DNA of 64,000 bases from Lucinisca nassula. Lineage: Eukaryota; Mollusca; Bivalvia; Lucinida; Lucinidae. Below the pieces are notes generated by a model. It made no database searches, was not told the DNA's origin, and was given only the letters and a program-made list of their open reading frames with translations. The translations under genes and the position numbers were made by a program. The stretch lies in contig OY757015.1 of assembly GCA_963580285.1 (NCBI GenBank), positions 149,976,082 to 150,040,081 on the forward strand, read 5' to 3'. Positions 52,090-62,732 of the stretch are shown piece after piece (the first letter of the stretch is position 1; each line of letters starts with the position of its first letter).

Positions 52090-52542
52090 TCAATACTCAC
52101 TATGTTTTAAGTATCCAATTTGTCCAGGTGCATTTTCAATTAAAATTAGCACACACAATACCTTTTCGGCTGCTAAGAAAATCATGTGCCTGTAGTAAAG
52201 ACTGACACACGGTGCTCAACCTTTAATCTTACACCGTCTCGTGTCAATGATTTGGAAGATTTCCGTGATAAAAGGCGGCATTGTCTACTTACAGAAATGT
52301 CAAAGAAAGTGACAAAAGTTGTGATAATCTCGGCGTGTTAAAAACGCAGTTGATCGGAACAATTCACGTGTACCATTGTTAACCTGTCTGTTTCCTAACC
52401 AATGCAAACCCATGTACAAACAGTTTAGATCCAAAAGGGATGGCTCATAACGAGCTTTCGCGGCAGGACCTTAACTGTTTGCCATAGTGACGGTTAATCA
52501 GTTTAAAGGGGAGATGAGTCAAACTACTGTATGACTTATGCA
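52090..52542. other. Mostly unassigned
   Basis: A core-1-like trace (CAAACAGTTTAGATCC, 52418) only; no frame or RNA gene. Confidence 0.4.
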
Positions 52543-52846
52543 AGGCCGGCCTCGGTAGCTCAGTCGGATGTGTGTCTGACTGATCAGGAGGATGCGGGTT
52601 CGATACCTGCCGGGTCGGCAGCATTCTTTCTTGGAGACTGATCGTGAAATCTTTTCTATGGTCATTCTCTCCCTTCCGCTGATTCAAGAAGGGCAGTTGT
52701 CAGTTTCTGGCGAAAGAATGTGCACTGTACTGGTTAACCATTTACATATAAGCCTGCCCAGGAAAAGTGTGGATAGGTAAACTGACCGGCTCAAGAATGA
52801 CCTAAAATAGTGTTGGCTGTGCCGTTAAACTCCAATACAAACAAAA
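52543..52846 (+). mobile_element. SINE-II, full length
   Basis: GGCCGGCCTCGGTAGCTCAG (A box TAGCTCAGTCGG), B box GGTTCGATACC, CATTCTTTCTTGGAGACTGA, CAAGAAGGGCAGTTGTCAGT, AAGCCTGCCCAGGAAAAGTG, CCGTTAAACTCCAATACAAA. Confidence 0.88.
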
Positions 52847-52920
52847 TACACCACAACCTCATTATCTATCTATCTATCTTCATATACTGAGTCGGTCAAA
52901 CTTGGCCATTACCTCAGTTA

Positions 52921-52987
52921 GGTGGTGCGCTAAATTTAGAATTGCGCTAAATTTAGAATTTAGCAAAAAAAAAAAAAAAAAAAAAAA
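52921..52987. repeat. AATTTAGCGCAATTCTAAAT repeats and poly-A
   Basis: GCGCTAAATTTAGAATT twice, then 23 A; lies at the 3' side of the minus-strand LINE. Confidence 0.6.
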
Positions 52988-53068
52988 CACACCCACTGGA
53001 TGAGTTCTTAAAACTATTTACAATCTGCTTTCAGAGGTGTACTAAAACGCACACCTCTGGATCCCAAT

Positions 53069-54160
53069 CTACACTATGCGGGCTTTGAACTCCTCTGCAG
53101 TTTTGGCATTTACCACAGAGGAGGGAAGACTATTCCACTGAGGAATAGTTCTAGGGAAGAAAGAATTCTTCAGGGCATCACTATAGGCCTGGTACCTACG
53201 ATATTGACTGTTGTTTAGTTTTGATGCCCTTGTTTGAGTTGAAGTAGTCACAGGGGTCAAGTATTTATCTTTATTAAGAGACACTGTGTCAGAGTGAATC
53301 TTATAAAAGAAGGTTAAAGAGGACTGCTCGCGACGGGCCTCCAAGGATGGCCACTCCAGCTCATCGAGCATATCACCAACACTGCTTCTGTTCCGCCATC
53401 GCCTGCAGGTCCATCGGGCAGCCGTTCTCTGAACCTTCTCAACCTGCTGAACCTGAGTTTTAACATGGGGGTGCCAAACAGGTGATGCATACTCTAATTG
53501 AGGTCTAACCAAGGTTTTGTATGCAACACCCTTTGTCTGCCTAGGTGCAAAAGCCAAATTACGTCTAAGAAACCCTAATGTCCTAGTTGCTTTAGAGGTA
53601 ATCTCAGAAATATGTTGACCCCAATCAAGATTATCAGTAATGGTGATACCAAGATATTTTGCGGATTGGACATGTTCCAAAGTATGCTGATGTAATGAGT
53701 AGTTGAATTTAATCTGCTTGTCTGGAGGGTGCCGTGACACCCTCATTGAATGACATTTGGCCACATTGAACTTCATTTGCCAATCGGCCTCCCAACGTGC
53801 TAGGCTATCCAGGTCATCTTGTAAGATAAGACAGTCAGAAGTAGTATATATGTTCCTATACAAAACACAATCATCAGCAAACAAACGAACAGATGACCTG
53901 ATATTATCGGGAAGATCATTAATAAATATCAAGAAAAGGACCGGTCCAAGTACCGAACCTTGTGGGACACCGGACAAAACAGGGACTGGATCCGACGCTT
54001 GGCCGTCAAGTACAACTTGTTGAGTGCGTCCAGAGAGCCATGAGCTAACCCACTTAAGAGTGGATCCTCTAATCCCATAATGATCTAGTTTGTACAATAG
54101 CCTCCTGTGAGGTACCTTGTCGAAGGCCTTTGCAAAATCCATGATAATCAGGTCAGTCTG
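53069..54160 (-). CDS. CR1/Jockey-like LINE reverse transcriptase, long intact frame, 5'-truncated
   Basis: The minus-strand frame is uninterrupted for about 360 codons: TDLIIMDFAKAFDKVPH (first aspartate block), VLSGVPQGSVLGPVLFLIFI, catalytic VRLFADDCVLY, QSAKYLGITI, GFLRRNLAF, AYKTLVRPQLEYASPVWHPH, QQVEKVQRTAARW, FFPRTIPQWNSL, stop at 53069. Element homology begins at about 54160; the upstream codons to 54253 belong to MITE-I. RT fingers, endonuclease and ORF1 are missing, so it cannot be autonomous. Lack of stops suggests a recent copy. Confidence 0.9.
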   Translation of the reverse strand, partial: QTDLIIMDFAKAFDKVPHRRLLYKLDHYGIRGSTLKWVSSWLSGRTQQVVLDGQASDPVPVLSGVPQGSVLGPVLFLIFINDLPDNIRSSVRLFADDCVLYRNIYTTSDCLILQDDLDSLARWEADWQMKFNVAKCHSMRVSRHPPDKQIKFNYSLHQHTLEHVQSAKYLGITITDNLDWGQHISEITSKATRTLGFLRRNLAFAPRQTKGVAYKTLVRPQLEYASPVWHPHVKTQVQQVEKVQRTAARWTCRRWRNRSSVGDMLDELEWPSLEARREQSSLTFFYKIHSDTVSLNKDKYLTPVTTSTQTRASKLNNSQYRRYQAYSDALKNSFFPRTIPQWNSLPSSVVNAKTAEEFKARIV

Positions 54161-54164
54161 TTTG

Positions 54165-54350
54165 TAACACGGTTCGTTATAACACGGTTTTGCATATAAC
54201 ACTGTTTCAAGATGGATCCCAAAAATGTATAGATTATATAGAAAAATGACCATAAATGGTCATTTTTCTATATAATCTATACATTTTTGTTTGGATATAA
54301 CACGGTTGTTTAACTAACACGGTTTCTGCTTTGGACCCCATTAATAGCGT
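54165..54350. mobile_element. MITE-I, strongly palindromic
   Basis: TAACACGGTT repeats at both sides. Centre: AATGTATAGATTATATAGAA, AAATGACCATAAATGGTCAT and the complement (54226-54288), a hairpin of more than 25 pairs. It cuts the LINE's 5' side. Confidence 0.75.
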
Positions 54351-54644
54351 TATAAAGAAGTTTTGGTGTACTTGCAAGTAGATATGGTACTAGTATGTCA
54401 TAATCGCATGTTCTTCTGAATGCATGATCTGTTGTAGCTTCTCCCTGATTACCTGCTGTATCTGTTGTAGTCTGGAGTCACACCTGTAACTTGTCTTTCT
54501 TATTTACCTGTCAAGGTGTGGAATCATTGGTAGGTAACAAGTGATTGGAAATATACCAATATTATTGTTACCAGTAATAACACTAATCTCACTGACAAAT
54601 AAGTGAACCATCAAGAAGATGAGTAGGTACCGTAAAAATGTTAA

Positions 54645-54800
54645 AATTTCAGACACTTTGAGGACTTGCTGTAATTCTCCTAAAATATTAACAAATTAGT
54701 TTCACCATCCAACAAGGAGTTCAGACGGTGCAGACAGAATGGTAAACAGTGTAGACCCTGAGCAGACTGCTCTATCTGTCCCAACACTTAGGATCATTAC
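54645..54800. mobile_element. MITE-C copy 4
   Basis: TTTCAGACACTTTGAGGACT, CTGTAATTCTCCTAAAA, GTAAACAGTGTAGACCCTGA, CCAACACTTAGGATCATTAC. Right half of core lost. Confidence 0.7.
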
Positions 54801-54838
54801 GTTTGATGTAGAGGAGCCCAAGTTTTGTGACCCTTTAA

Positions 54839-55044
54839 CCCTTGTCCTGCTGAACCATTATAACCTTACCTTTGCAAACAGTGTAGATCCTGATCAGATG
54901 GCTTCTGAAGAAGCCATCTGATCAGGATCTACACTGTTTGTCATTCAGTTTGATAATTTGAATGAACAGATCATATCAAGTAATTGATTATCAGGTAAGT
55001 CAGAAATGGGTGTGACAAAATTAGTATATTCAACAGGTCAAGTG
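54839..55044. mobile_element. MITE-A copy 10
   Basis: TTAA at 54835-54838 and 55045-55048; core-1 GATGGCTTCTGAAGAAGCCA. Confidence 0.9.
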
Positions 55045-55099
55045 TTAAAAAGAGAAAGATTCTGTTAGGATTCAAGGAGGACAGTGATGTACATGTAAC

Positions 55100-55384
55100 T
55101 AATGTTTGTTTGTTTGTATTGTATTTTAATGGCCCAGTCAACACTATTTAGGTCATTTTTGTGCCAGTCAGTTTGCCTATCCACACTTTTCTGAGCAGGC
55201 AAGCAGTTAACCAGTACAGTGCACATTCTTTCGCCAGAAACTGACAACTGCCCTTCTTGAATCAGCAGAAGCGAGAGAATGACTGCAGAAAAGATTTCAT
55301 GCATAAGAAGCATGGTATTGATCCGGCATCCTACTGATCAATTAAGTCAAACGCGCATCCGACTGAGCTACCGAGGATGGCCTA
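55100..55384 (-). mobile_element. SINE-II, minus strand
   Basis: TTTGTTTGTTTGTATTG tail, ACACTATTTAGGTCATTTTT, GACAACTGCCCTTCTTGAAT, CGACTGAGCTACCGAGG head. Confidence 0.8.
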
Positions 55385-55439
55385 ACTGAGTGAATATGAA
55401 GCATTCAAAAAAATTCAAGAGTAGATGGCAGTCTAAATT

Positions 55440-55586
55440 TTTTCATTATTTTTCAGTGAAAATAAGGCTTGACATTGCATGTGAATCATCTGCTGAACAC
55501 ATTATATCACAATCAAGTAATTTGATTGGTGGATAGTAAAAAATGGGTGTGGCTAAAACAGTTTATTCAGCAGGATAGGGGTTGAA
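55440..55586. mobile_element. MITE-A, right half
   Basis: CAAGTAATTTGATTGGTGGA, ATGGGTGTGGCTAAAAC, TTCAGCAGGATAGGGG; left half not recognisable. Confidence 0.6.
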
Positions 55587-55650
55587 AAAAAGGATTGTTT
55601 GGTTTCTCTTTTCAATATTTCTTCAGCATGTCTAAACAGGGCATAATTAA

Positions 55651-55870
55651 CCCTTTTTGTACCAAATAGAATTTTCCTGCTTATATATAGCAGGAGTCCA
55701 TTTCAAAATTTGGGGTGTCAGGTTGTGTTTTCATCAAAATTTATTTGGAAAATGACTGAACTTTTAGCAAACAGTGGAGGCCCTGATTAGACGCCGCATT
55801 CTGCAGCGTCTGATCTGGGCCTGCACTGTTTGCCAGGGTCCCCATTCTGGGGTTTCTGGTAGTAAATGGG
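55651..55870. mobile_element. MITE-B copy 7, reverse orientation
   Basis: TTAA at 55647-55650 and 55871-55874; CCCTTTTTGTACCAAATAGA left, ...GTAGTAAATGGG right; core-1 AGACGCCGCATTCTGCAGCG. Confidence 0.88.
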
Positions 55871-56144
55871 TTAAGAAGCCTTGCCCAATTAGGGAAGGTC
55901 AAAGTGGAGAAAAATGTAATAAAGTCACAGTCTATGAAACTCTATTTCACAGATATTGTGGTAATATTTGACATTTATTGCACAATAATTAGCTACTATA
56001 TGCCAATTATCTGCCCATTAATTCAGTGATCAAACATTCCTATATGTAATTGTCTCACATATCATTGCATGTAACAGATGTTATTGGACACTCTGAAACT
56101 TTGCTGTTTTATTGCTTTATATGACTTCTTGATAAAGTAAAAAT

Positions 56145-56335
56145 CCTAAATAATCAGACACCTTGAGGACATGCTGTAATTCTCCTAAAATTTTAACAAA
56201 TTTGTTTCGCCCAAAGAGTGCAACTGGAATGGCAGACAGTGTGGGCCCTTATTAGACTGCTCATCTGATCTGGGTCTACACTGTTCGTTTAGGCCTATCT
56301 GTTCACATACTTTGGATCATTATGATGTTTCCTCA
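56145..56335. mobile_element. MITE-C copy 5
   Basis: CTAAATAATCAGACACCTTG, GTAATTCTCCTAAAATTTTA, CATCTGATCTGGGTCTACAC, ACTTTGGATCATTATG. Confidence 0.75.
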
Positions 56336-56362
56336 CAGGGCTTTAAGTGGTTTACCCATTTT

Positions 56363-57606
56363 TAGCTCACCTGAGGTGAAGGCTCCGGGGAAGCTATTGT
56401 GATCAATCACCGTCCGTCGTCGTCGTCGTCCGTCCGTCCGTCTGGATGTCCATCCACAATCTCTTTAAAAGACATCTCCTCCTAAACCACTGAATAGATT
56501 TTGACCAAACTTGGCAGAAATGATCTTTGGGTGGTCCTCTCTCAAGGTTGTTCAAAGAATTCCATTCCATGCAGAACTCTGGTTGCCATGGCAACAAAAA
56601 AGGGAAAAAAACTTTAAAAATCTTCTTGTCTGAAACCAGAAGGCCCAGGTCTTTGATATTTGGTATGAAACTTCATCTAGTGGACCTCTACCAATATTGT
56701 TCAAATAATAGCCCTGGGGCCAAAAATGGCCCTGGTGCCCGGCCCACTGTTTTGACATAGGCTTATGTAGGGAAAACCTTTAAAAATCTTCTTGTCTGAA
56801 ACCAGAAGGCCCAAATCTTTGATATATGGTACGAAGCTTCATCTAGTGGACCTCTACCAAGATTGTTCAAATTATAGACCTGGGGCGAAAATGGCCCTGG
56901 GATGGGGCCCACTGACTTTACATAGGCTTCATCTAGTGGACTTCTACCAAAATTGTTCAAATTGTATCCCTGGGGCCAAATATGGGCCACTGGTTTTATA
57001 TAGGCTTATATAGGGAAAACCTTTAAAAATCTTCTTGTCTGAAACCAGAAGGCCCAGATCTTTGATATCTGGTATGAAGCTTCATCTAGTGGACCTCTAC
57101 CAAGATTGTTCAATATTTAGCTCGGGGTCAAAAATGTCACTGCCCCGAGACGTCCCCCTTTAGTATTACATAGACTTATAAAGAGAAATCTTTAAAAATC
57201 TTCTTCTCTGAAACTGCAAGGCTTTTGGTATGGAGCTTCATCTAGTGGACCTCTACCAAGATTGTACAAATTATAGCCCTGGGGCCACAAATGCCCCCAC
57301 CCCGAGGCCCTTTGGTTTTACATAGACTTATATAGCCCCGGGGCCATTTGGTTTTTTATAGGCTTATGTAGGGAATATCTTTCTCTGAAACCGCAAAGCC
57401 CAGGTCTTTGATATTTGGTGTGTAGCTTCATTGCCAAGATTGTTCAAATTATAGCCTTTGTTGATGTTTGGTATGAAGCTTCACCTTTAAGACCCTCCTC
57501 AACATTATGCACATTAAAGCCCTTGGGCCAATAATGGCCCTCCCTGGGGTCCACTTGTTACACTATGGATCAGTTTAGCGATACAGGGCCGTCATGGCCC
57601 TCTTGT
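56363..57606 (+). mobile_element. Pearl-like element with both ends
   Basis: Left TTTAGCTCACCTGAGGTGAA (subterminal palindrome TCACCTGAGGTGA), (GTC/GTCC)n microsatellite at 56407-56442, then about six ~120-210-bp units (CTTCTTGTCTGAAACCAGAA, TTCATCTAGTGGACCTCTAC, CAAATTATAGCCCTGGGGCC), right end AGGGCC-gtcat-GGCCCTCTTGT. The hairpin near one terminus and tandem cores fit non-autonomous Helentrons. Confidence 0.7.
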
Positions 57607-57787
57607 CAACTGAATAGAATCTTTCTATACCATTTTGAAATTTGGTTAATAGTTGGGGTTTGGGGGAGGGTCCAGGCTGTTATTTTTGCAATTCAGATGT
57701 TCAAACAGTGAAGGCCTTGATCAAACACTATATTCTGCGGCATCTGATTTGGGGCTGCTCTGTTTTCCACCAAGCACCAAGCCGAGT

Positions 57788-57905
57788 GAGTGTGAGTATT
57801 ACTTCTCACCAACAGCTAAGGTCTTACGGAGAAGGGGGTTTAAAGACTCATCCTAAAGTCTGGAGATTCCCGAGACGCCTTGGATCACAAGGTTTACAAG
57901 GCAAG
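57788..57905 (-). mobile_element. SINE-III, diverged, minus strand
   Basis: TACTTCTCACCAACAGCTAA, GTTTAAAGACTCATCCTAAA, TTTACAAGGCAAGTAGCAT. A MITE-B-like core-1 trace precedes it (57697-57770). Confidence 0.6.
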
Positions 57906-58259
57906 TAGCATGAAGGTCTCTAAAGCACCAAGCCGAAACACAGCAAATGCTATTTCATTTCACTATTATTTTCAGAGAGTATTGAAGGTTTGTCATTTCA
58001 TGTGAATTATCTGATTGTAAAGCAGTCACATTTTTTTCTGAAAATAAAAAGATAGAGTGTCCCCTTTGCTTTGCTTGGGTATCCACAAAAGAGCAATAAT
58101 AACCTGGGTGCATCAAATCACTTGGTTTTAAATAACATGTACGAAGATCAAAATGGTCGATGGTTTAAACCTGAACTGAGTTGACCTGGTTGTTAAATAA
58201 TGGAGCATTATGAAATTTGAATATATATCTTTTGCTTCAAGCATGAGAGTTTCATTGAC

Positions 58260-58480
58260 TATCACTGAGCCAGGGCACAGCAAAACCTACAATACGACAG
58301 TGCAACCAGCAAAGACTCAGATCAGATCAGACAGCCCAGGTGGGCAGTCTGATCTGAGTCTCAGCTGATCACATGGGCTTGTACAGACTCTGGGCTGTCT
58401 TAAAACACTGGCTGGACTGGTTGGAAGCACAGACTGATCTCTATGCTGATCAGGCAGGTCTGTGTTGTAATGGGCTTGTC
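58260..58480. repeat. Palindromic GATCAGATCAGAC repeat, copy 1
   Basis: AACCTACAATACGACAGTGC, AAAGACTCAGATCAGATCAG, GCCCAGGTGGGCAGTCTGAT, GAGTCTCAGCTGATC. A related stretch lies at 60360-60465. Confidence 0.5.
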
Positions 58481-58672
58481 TTCAGCTTTCCCAGTCTTCA
58501 GTTGTGGCTTCCATTCATGTGAGATGATCCCCACCGCATGACATTTATCTAGCAAGAGGAACTCCTTTATATCTGACAGGCCTCTGGTTCAAGAAGGGCT
58601 GTTGGCAGTTGTCAGTTTCTGGTGAAAGAATGTGCACTGTACTTGTTTTATGTATATGCCTGCTGAGGAAGT

Positions 58673-58976
58673 TTGTGTGTTTGAGGTTTAACGTCCCTGT
58701 CAACACTGAATAGGTCATTTTGAAGACATTGCTTCCATTTTTGTGGGACTTTTACCCGACATTGAGATGAAATGACATCTCAAGCCCTATCGCCCAATGA
58801 AACCAATAAGGTTTATAAGCATTGACGGTCCGACTCACACCGCTTTGCCTGGGCAGGCTTAGATCCTTTAAGCGGTTTACCAGTACATGTGTGCAGTCGG
58901 TTTCAGCTCTGCATGGAAGCATCATGCAGCTCATCTATATTTCTTCAAGCCCGATGGGCAGGGGCGACTGCCAAAG
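58673..58976 (-). mobile_element. SINE-IV, minus strand
   Basis: GTGTGTTTGAGGTTTAACGT to CAAGCCCGATGGGCAGGGGC; a SINE-II scrap (58580-58670) lies directly upstream. Confidence 0.75.
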
Positions 58977-59149
58977 AAGTGTGCCAGCTCAATATGAGCT
59001 GTGAAACTCCAAAACAAACAATGATTTACGGTAGTTACGAGTATTTGGAAATTATACATTCAGACTACATTACTAATTATCCTAAATATTATAACTATAA
59101 GGAAGTTTATTTGACTTACTGCTTCTAAAATTTGGTATTACAGTACTAA

Positions 59150-59222
59150 TAGCTAACAGTGTAGATGCAGTCTCCCAGATCAGACTGCTCCTGAGGAACA
59201 GTCTGATCTGGGTCTGGCTGTT
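59150..59222. repeat. Core-1 palindrome, solitary
   Basis: AGCTAACAGTGTAGATGCAG, CAGATCAGACTGCTCCTGAG and GAACAGTCTGATCTGGGTCT. Confidence 0.55.
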
Positions 59223-59389
59223 GGTGAGACGTAAAACACTCACTCACGGATCTGGGTCTGGTAAAAAATATATATTTTTTTTTTCCGCAACCACTAAAGC
59301 CCCTCATCCCCTCACCCCACACCACCCCCTATTCAGTGGGTTTTACCTCATAAGTTAAAGAGCAAGTAAACGAAAAGAATGCACATCTG

Positions 59390-59631
59390 GGGCCAGTTGT
59401 TCAAAGCATCGTTAGCTTAACGAGCTCGTTAGTGGTCATATTGTTAACTGTTCTAGCAAGTTTAATATATAAATTTTTGGTATTTTTGCTGAAAAAAATG
59501 TGAGCAGCTTTTGCGTCTGCAAAAGCTGCTCACATTTTTTTAGCAAAAATTTCAGCATATTTGCCATATTTAATGATCAAAGTTTTAACGATACGTTAGC
59601 TAACGACGTCGTTAGTTTTGAACAACTCGCC
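59390..59631. mobile_element. MITE-H copy 1
   Basis: Ends GGGCCAGTTGTTCAAAG and mirror (TTTTGAACAACTCGCCC) with CTG on each side as a possible 3-bp TSD. Central hairpin TGTGAGCAGCTTTTGC / GCAAAAGCTGCTCACA. Confidence 0.8.
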
Positions 59632-59810
59632 CCTGACTGGTGAGCAGGAGGTCAAGGGTTTGATACCTTCTAGGGTCCACAACATTTTTTTGTGGGGATT
59701 GATCATGAAATCTTTTTTATGGTCATTCTCTCCCTTCCCATGATTCAAGAAGGGCAATTGTCAAAGACATTAACTGCTTATGCATATGCCTGCCCAGGAA
59801 GTGTTGTTAG

Positions 59811-60007
59811 CCCTTGTCCTGCTGATTATTCATATATGCCACACCCACTACTGATTATCAACCAATCAGATTACTTGATGCAATTAATTGCAACAAATTC
59901 ATAAACTGAATGACAAACAATGCAGATCCAGATCGATTCAGAAGCCATCTGATCTGGATCTTCATTGTTTGAAAGATAAGACATATCCGGGATCAGCAGG
60001 ACAAGGG
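59811..60007. mobile_element. MITE-A copy 11, TTAG target
   Basis: CCCTTGTCCTGCTGA-type ends with TTAG on both sides (59807-59810, 60008-60011), a one-base variant of the TTAA target. Core-1 partly lost. Confidence 0.88.
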
Positions 60008-60194
60008 TTAGGTAAACTGACCAGCTCAGTATGACCTGATCAGCATGACTGGGCTGTGAAAAATCCAAACAAAACACAAACAATTATTTTTGGTAGTTAT
60101 TTGGAAATTATGCTTGCACTAGTCTCAGACGCCACAGTGGCGACAGTACTAACACCCTAAATATTATAAGGAAGTTTATTTTACTATCTTTCAG

Positions 60195-60272
60195 GCTTAT
60201 GGTACTAATTCTAAACAGTGTAGACCCAGATTGGACTGCTCAGGAGGAGTTGTATCTGGGTCTACATTGTTT
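60195..60272. repeat. Core-1-like palindrome
   Basis: CTAAACAGTGTAGACCCAGA...GTATCTGGGTCTACATTGTT. Confidence 0.6.
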
Positions 60273-60654
60273 ACCCCTCCAAGTGTGTCCTGGCAATCAA
60301 TAAAGTATGTCCCATTCCTTAGGTTAGTTTTGAATTGTACCAAATGATGAAAGAATATGAGGCAGTGCATGACAAAACCTACAATAAGACATGTGCACCC
60401 AATGAAGACTCAGATCAGCCTGGGCATCCGTGCAGTCTGATCAGTCTTTGTTGTGCGCTCTAAGGATAGCAAGGCCCCAGTGCTCCTTCATACAGCAAGA
60501 GAAGTCTCTGGATAGACTATATGGATGCGCATGATGATCTGATTCTTTGCTGGGCATACATGGAACGTGTAGGAAATGCTGTGTCCCAGCTCATATAACT
60601 GCCATGTTCTTCATCAGTTTTGATGATTGAATCTGGTTCCTGTTTTCTGGCTGT

Positions 60655-60899
60655 ATGGCCAGTTGTTCAGAGTATGGCTAGCTTAACGAGCTTGTTAGTG
60701 GTCGAATTGTTAACTGTACTAGCAAGTACAATATCTTATATAGTGTGATTTTTGCAGAAAAAAATATTATGTACATTTGCATCTGCCAAAGCTGCTCTCA
60801 GTTTTTCAGCAAAAATATGTACATTTGCCATATTAAATGATAAAATTTTTAACAAAACGTTAACTAATGATGTCGTTAGTTTTGAACAATTGGCCCCTG
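60655..60899. mobile_element. MITE-H copy 2
   Basis: GGCCAGTTGTTCAGAGTATG at left, GTTTTGAACAATTGGCCCC at right; shared GAGCTTGTTAGTGGTCGAAT and TTAACTGTACTAGCAAG. Confidence 0.8.
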
Positions 60900-61281
60900 A
60901 GCCACTCACCTCAGGCTAATTTACTGGTGACTATAGGAGATGTCTGATCTTGCAAAAATGACTTCCATAGTAACCAGCAGACGACAAAGCAGGTGACAAT
61001 TGTTGTGATTGTCATCTTATTGGTTACCTGTATTAGTCACAGGACTGTTGCTTCTAGGCAACTTAGTAACTTTGGGTCAATATTGACAAGCAATAATCAA
61101 GCACTGAGGGTACTGGTGGGTCGATCGTCTTTGAGTGTAGGTTGAGAAAATAGTCCTGAGCTGAGAATCCAACTGTTCGTTTAATTTTAAGCAAGCACAG
61201 TAGAGCTGATCAGACATTGCGCTATGTGGCGTCTGATTATGTAGATTCTGTTTGCCAATGCCCAAGTGTACGAGCACAGTA

Positions 61282-61412
61282 TCGGGGCTGGAATAAATAG
61301 ATGGGCTGCATGGTGCTTCCACGCAGAGCTGATAGTCCCGTTACATTGAAAGTAATGTCTCCAAATGACCTATACAGTGTTTATGGGGATGTTAAACCTT
61401 AAATCAAACAAA
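61282..61412 (+). mobile_element. SINE-IV, internally deleted
   Basis: ATCGGGGCTGGAATAAATAG, CTTCCACGCAGAGCTGATAG, then directly ATGTCTCCAAATGACCTATA, AACCTTAAATCAAACAAACA. Confidence 0.7.
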
Positions 61413-61984
61413 CAAGCACAGTCCAGAATTTTCTTCTTACGCTGCGCTCTGACGTCTTAGGGTAGTACTTGGATTCTGTTCAACAGAGTGGGGAGGGTGC
61501 AAATGCAGCCCCTTCCCATCTTTTGGAAATTATTTCAGATTCATACAGTTTTTCACCCTCGGCAAAATACCTGAAATTCGCATCCTCAGCCCGCCCCTTT
61601 TCAGAGTCTGCGTACAGCCCTGAATCATGTTCAAAACTGTTGTTGCATACATATGGCGAACAGTGCCCACCTGATCAGAAGCAATGTACTCTATATCCGA
61701 TCTTGGTCTACGCTGTATGTCTAACAACGGTACCACCTATAAAGTCTGGAATACTCATTTTTGCACTTAAACATTTCAGGGTTCTAAAATTTAGTTCTTA
61801 GCAGGAGTGCGAAAAGTCTATTTTTACTCGCCTTGGCATACATTTGTGTAACAGTTTTATAAATAGAATGTTCTTAAAGACGTCATATGACATCGTGGCC
61901 TGGATTAAGATATTGTTTTTCTTTCATTATGTGAGCAACCTGGCATTCTTATACTATTTCGTTTAACCCTCAAATTCCACTATT
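61413..61984. other. Unassigned
   Basis: An open frame at 61469-61801 has no domain-like features and overlaps low-identity repeat scraps; I do not call it a gene. Confidence 0.4.
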
Positions 61985-62057
61985 TAAGCAAACAGTGAAG
62001 TTCCTTTGCAACCTGCTGATCAGACGCCAGATTCCGCGGCTTCTGATCTGGGTATTA
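61985..62057. repeat. Core-1 trace
   Basis: GCAAACAGTGAAGTTCC, TGATCAGACGCCAGATTCCG, TTCTGATCTGGGTATTA. Confidence 0.5.
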
Positions 62058-62364
62058 GCCAGCGCACGATTCCTGTCAAGAGTCAAGACTCTATAGATAG
62101 CTCTTGTTGCATCGATAAAAATAGTGCAATGTTTCAAGTTTTATTAATAAAACATAATATCAGGGATGGTCACGTGGACAACTGCATGAATTCCTTTTGG
62201 CCAGTTAGTAAATTTGGGGCAATCGTAAAACGATCAACCCATTAATAATTAATTGAACCAAAAAGTGGTGGGATATCATTACATACATGTATATACATGC
62301 ATCTCTAGCTAAGTGGTGGGGTGGGGTAGGGGCAATGAGGATAATCATACCTGTTAGAATTTTT

Positions 62365-62588
62365 AGGGACTTTTCTCAACATTGAGATGAAATGACATCT
62401 CAAGCCCTGCCACCCAATGAAACCAATAGGGTTTATATGCAGGGACGGTCCGACTCGAACCAGTTTGCCTGAGCAGGCTTAGACCTTCTAAGCTGTTTTA
62501 CAGTACTCATGATGCAGGATCAGTTTCATCTCATGGAATCTCATGATGGAGCCCAATCTATTTATTCAAGCCCCAGGGCGTGGGGCCT
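62365..62588 (-). mobile_element. SINE-IV, tail truncated, minus strand
   Basis: AGGGACTTTTCTCAACATTG, TCAAGCCCTGCCACCCAATG, GAGCAGGCTTAGACCTTCTA, AAGCCCCAGGGCGTGGGGCC. Confidence 0.7.
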
Positions 62589-62732
62589 AAGGATAACTCT
62601 CACTTAATTATCGTGGTTACTCCCGTTTGTCAGTGCATATAGCTACAGGTACATGTATGTGTGTCATGAAGAGTATTGGACCATAATTATTTTTGCATAC
62701 TTCCAGATAAGGCGGTATTACGCGGGTAACTA

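Larger units (their letters stand above)
59373..60080 (+). mobile_element. SINE-II carrying two MITE insertions
   Basis: SINE pieces AATGCACATCT (to 59389), TGACTGGTGAGCAGGAGGTC to TGCCCAGGAAGTGTTG (59632-59806) and GTAAACTGACCAGCTCAGTA onward (60011-60080) are separated by MITE-H (59390-59631) and MITE-A copy 11 (59811-60007). Confidence 0.75.

Noticed and set aside
61469..61801. 110-aa open frame as a gene
   Set aside because: No recognisable domain, no splice or promoter context, and compositional bias only.
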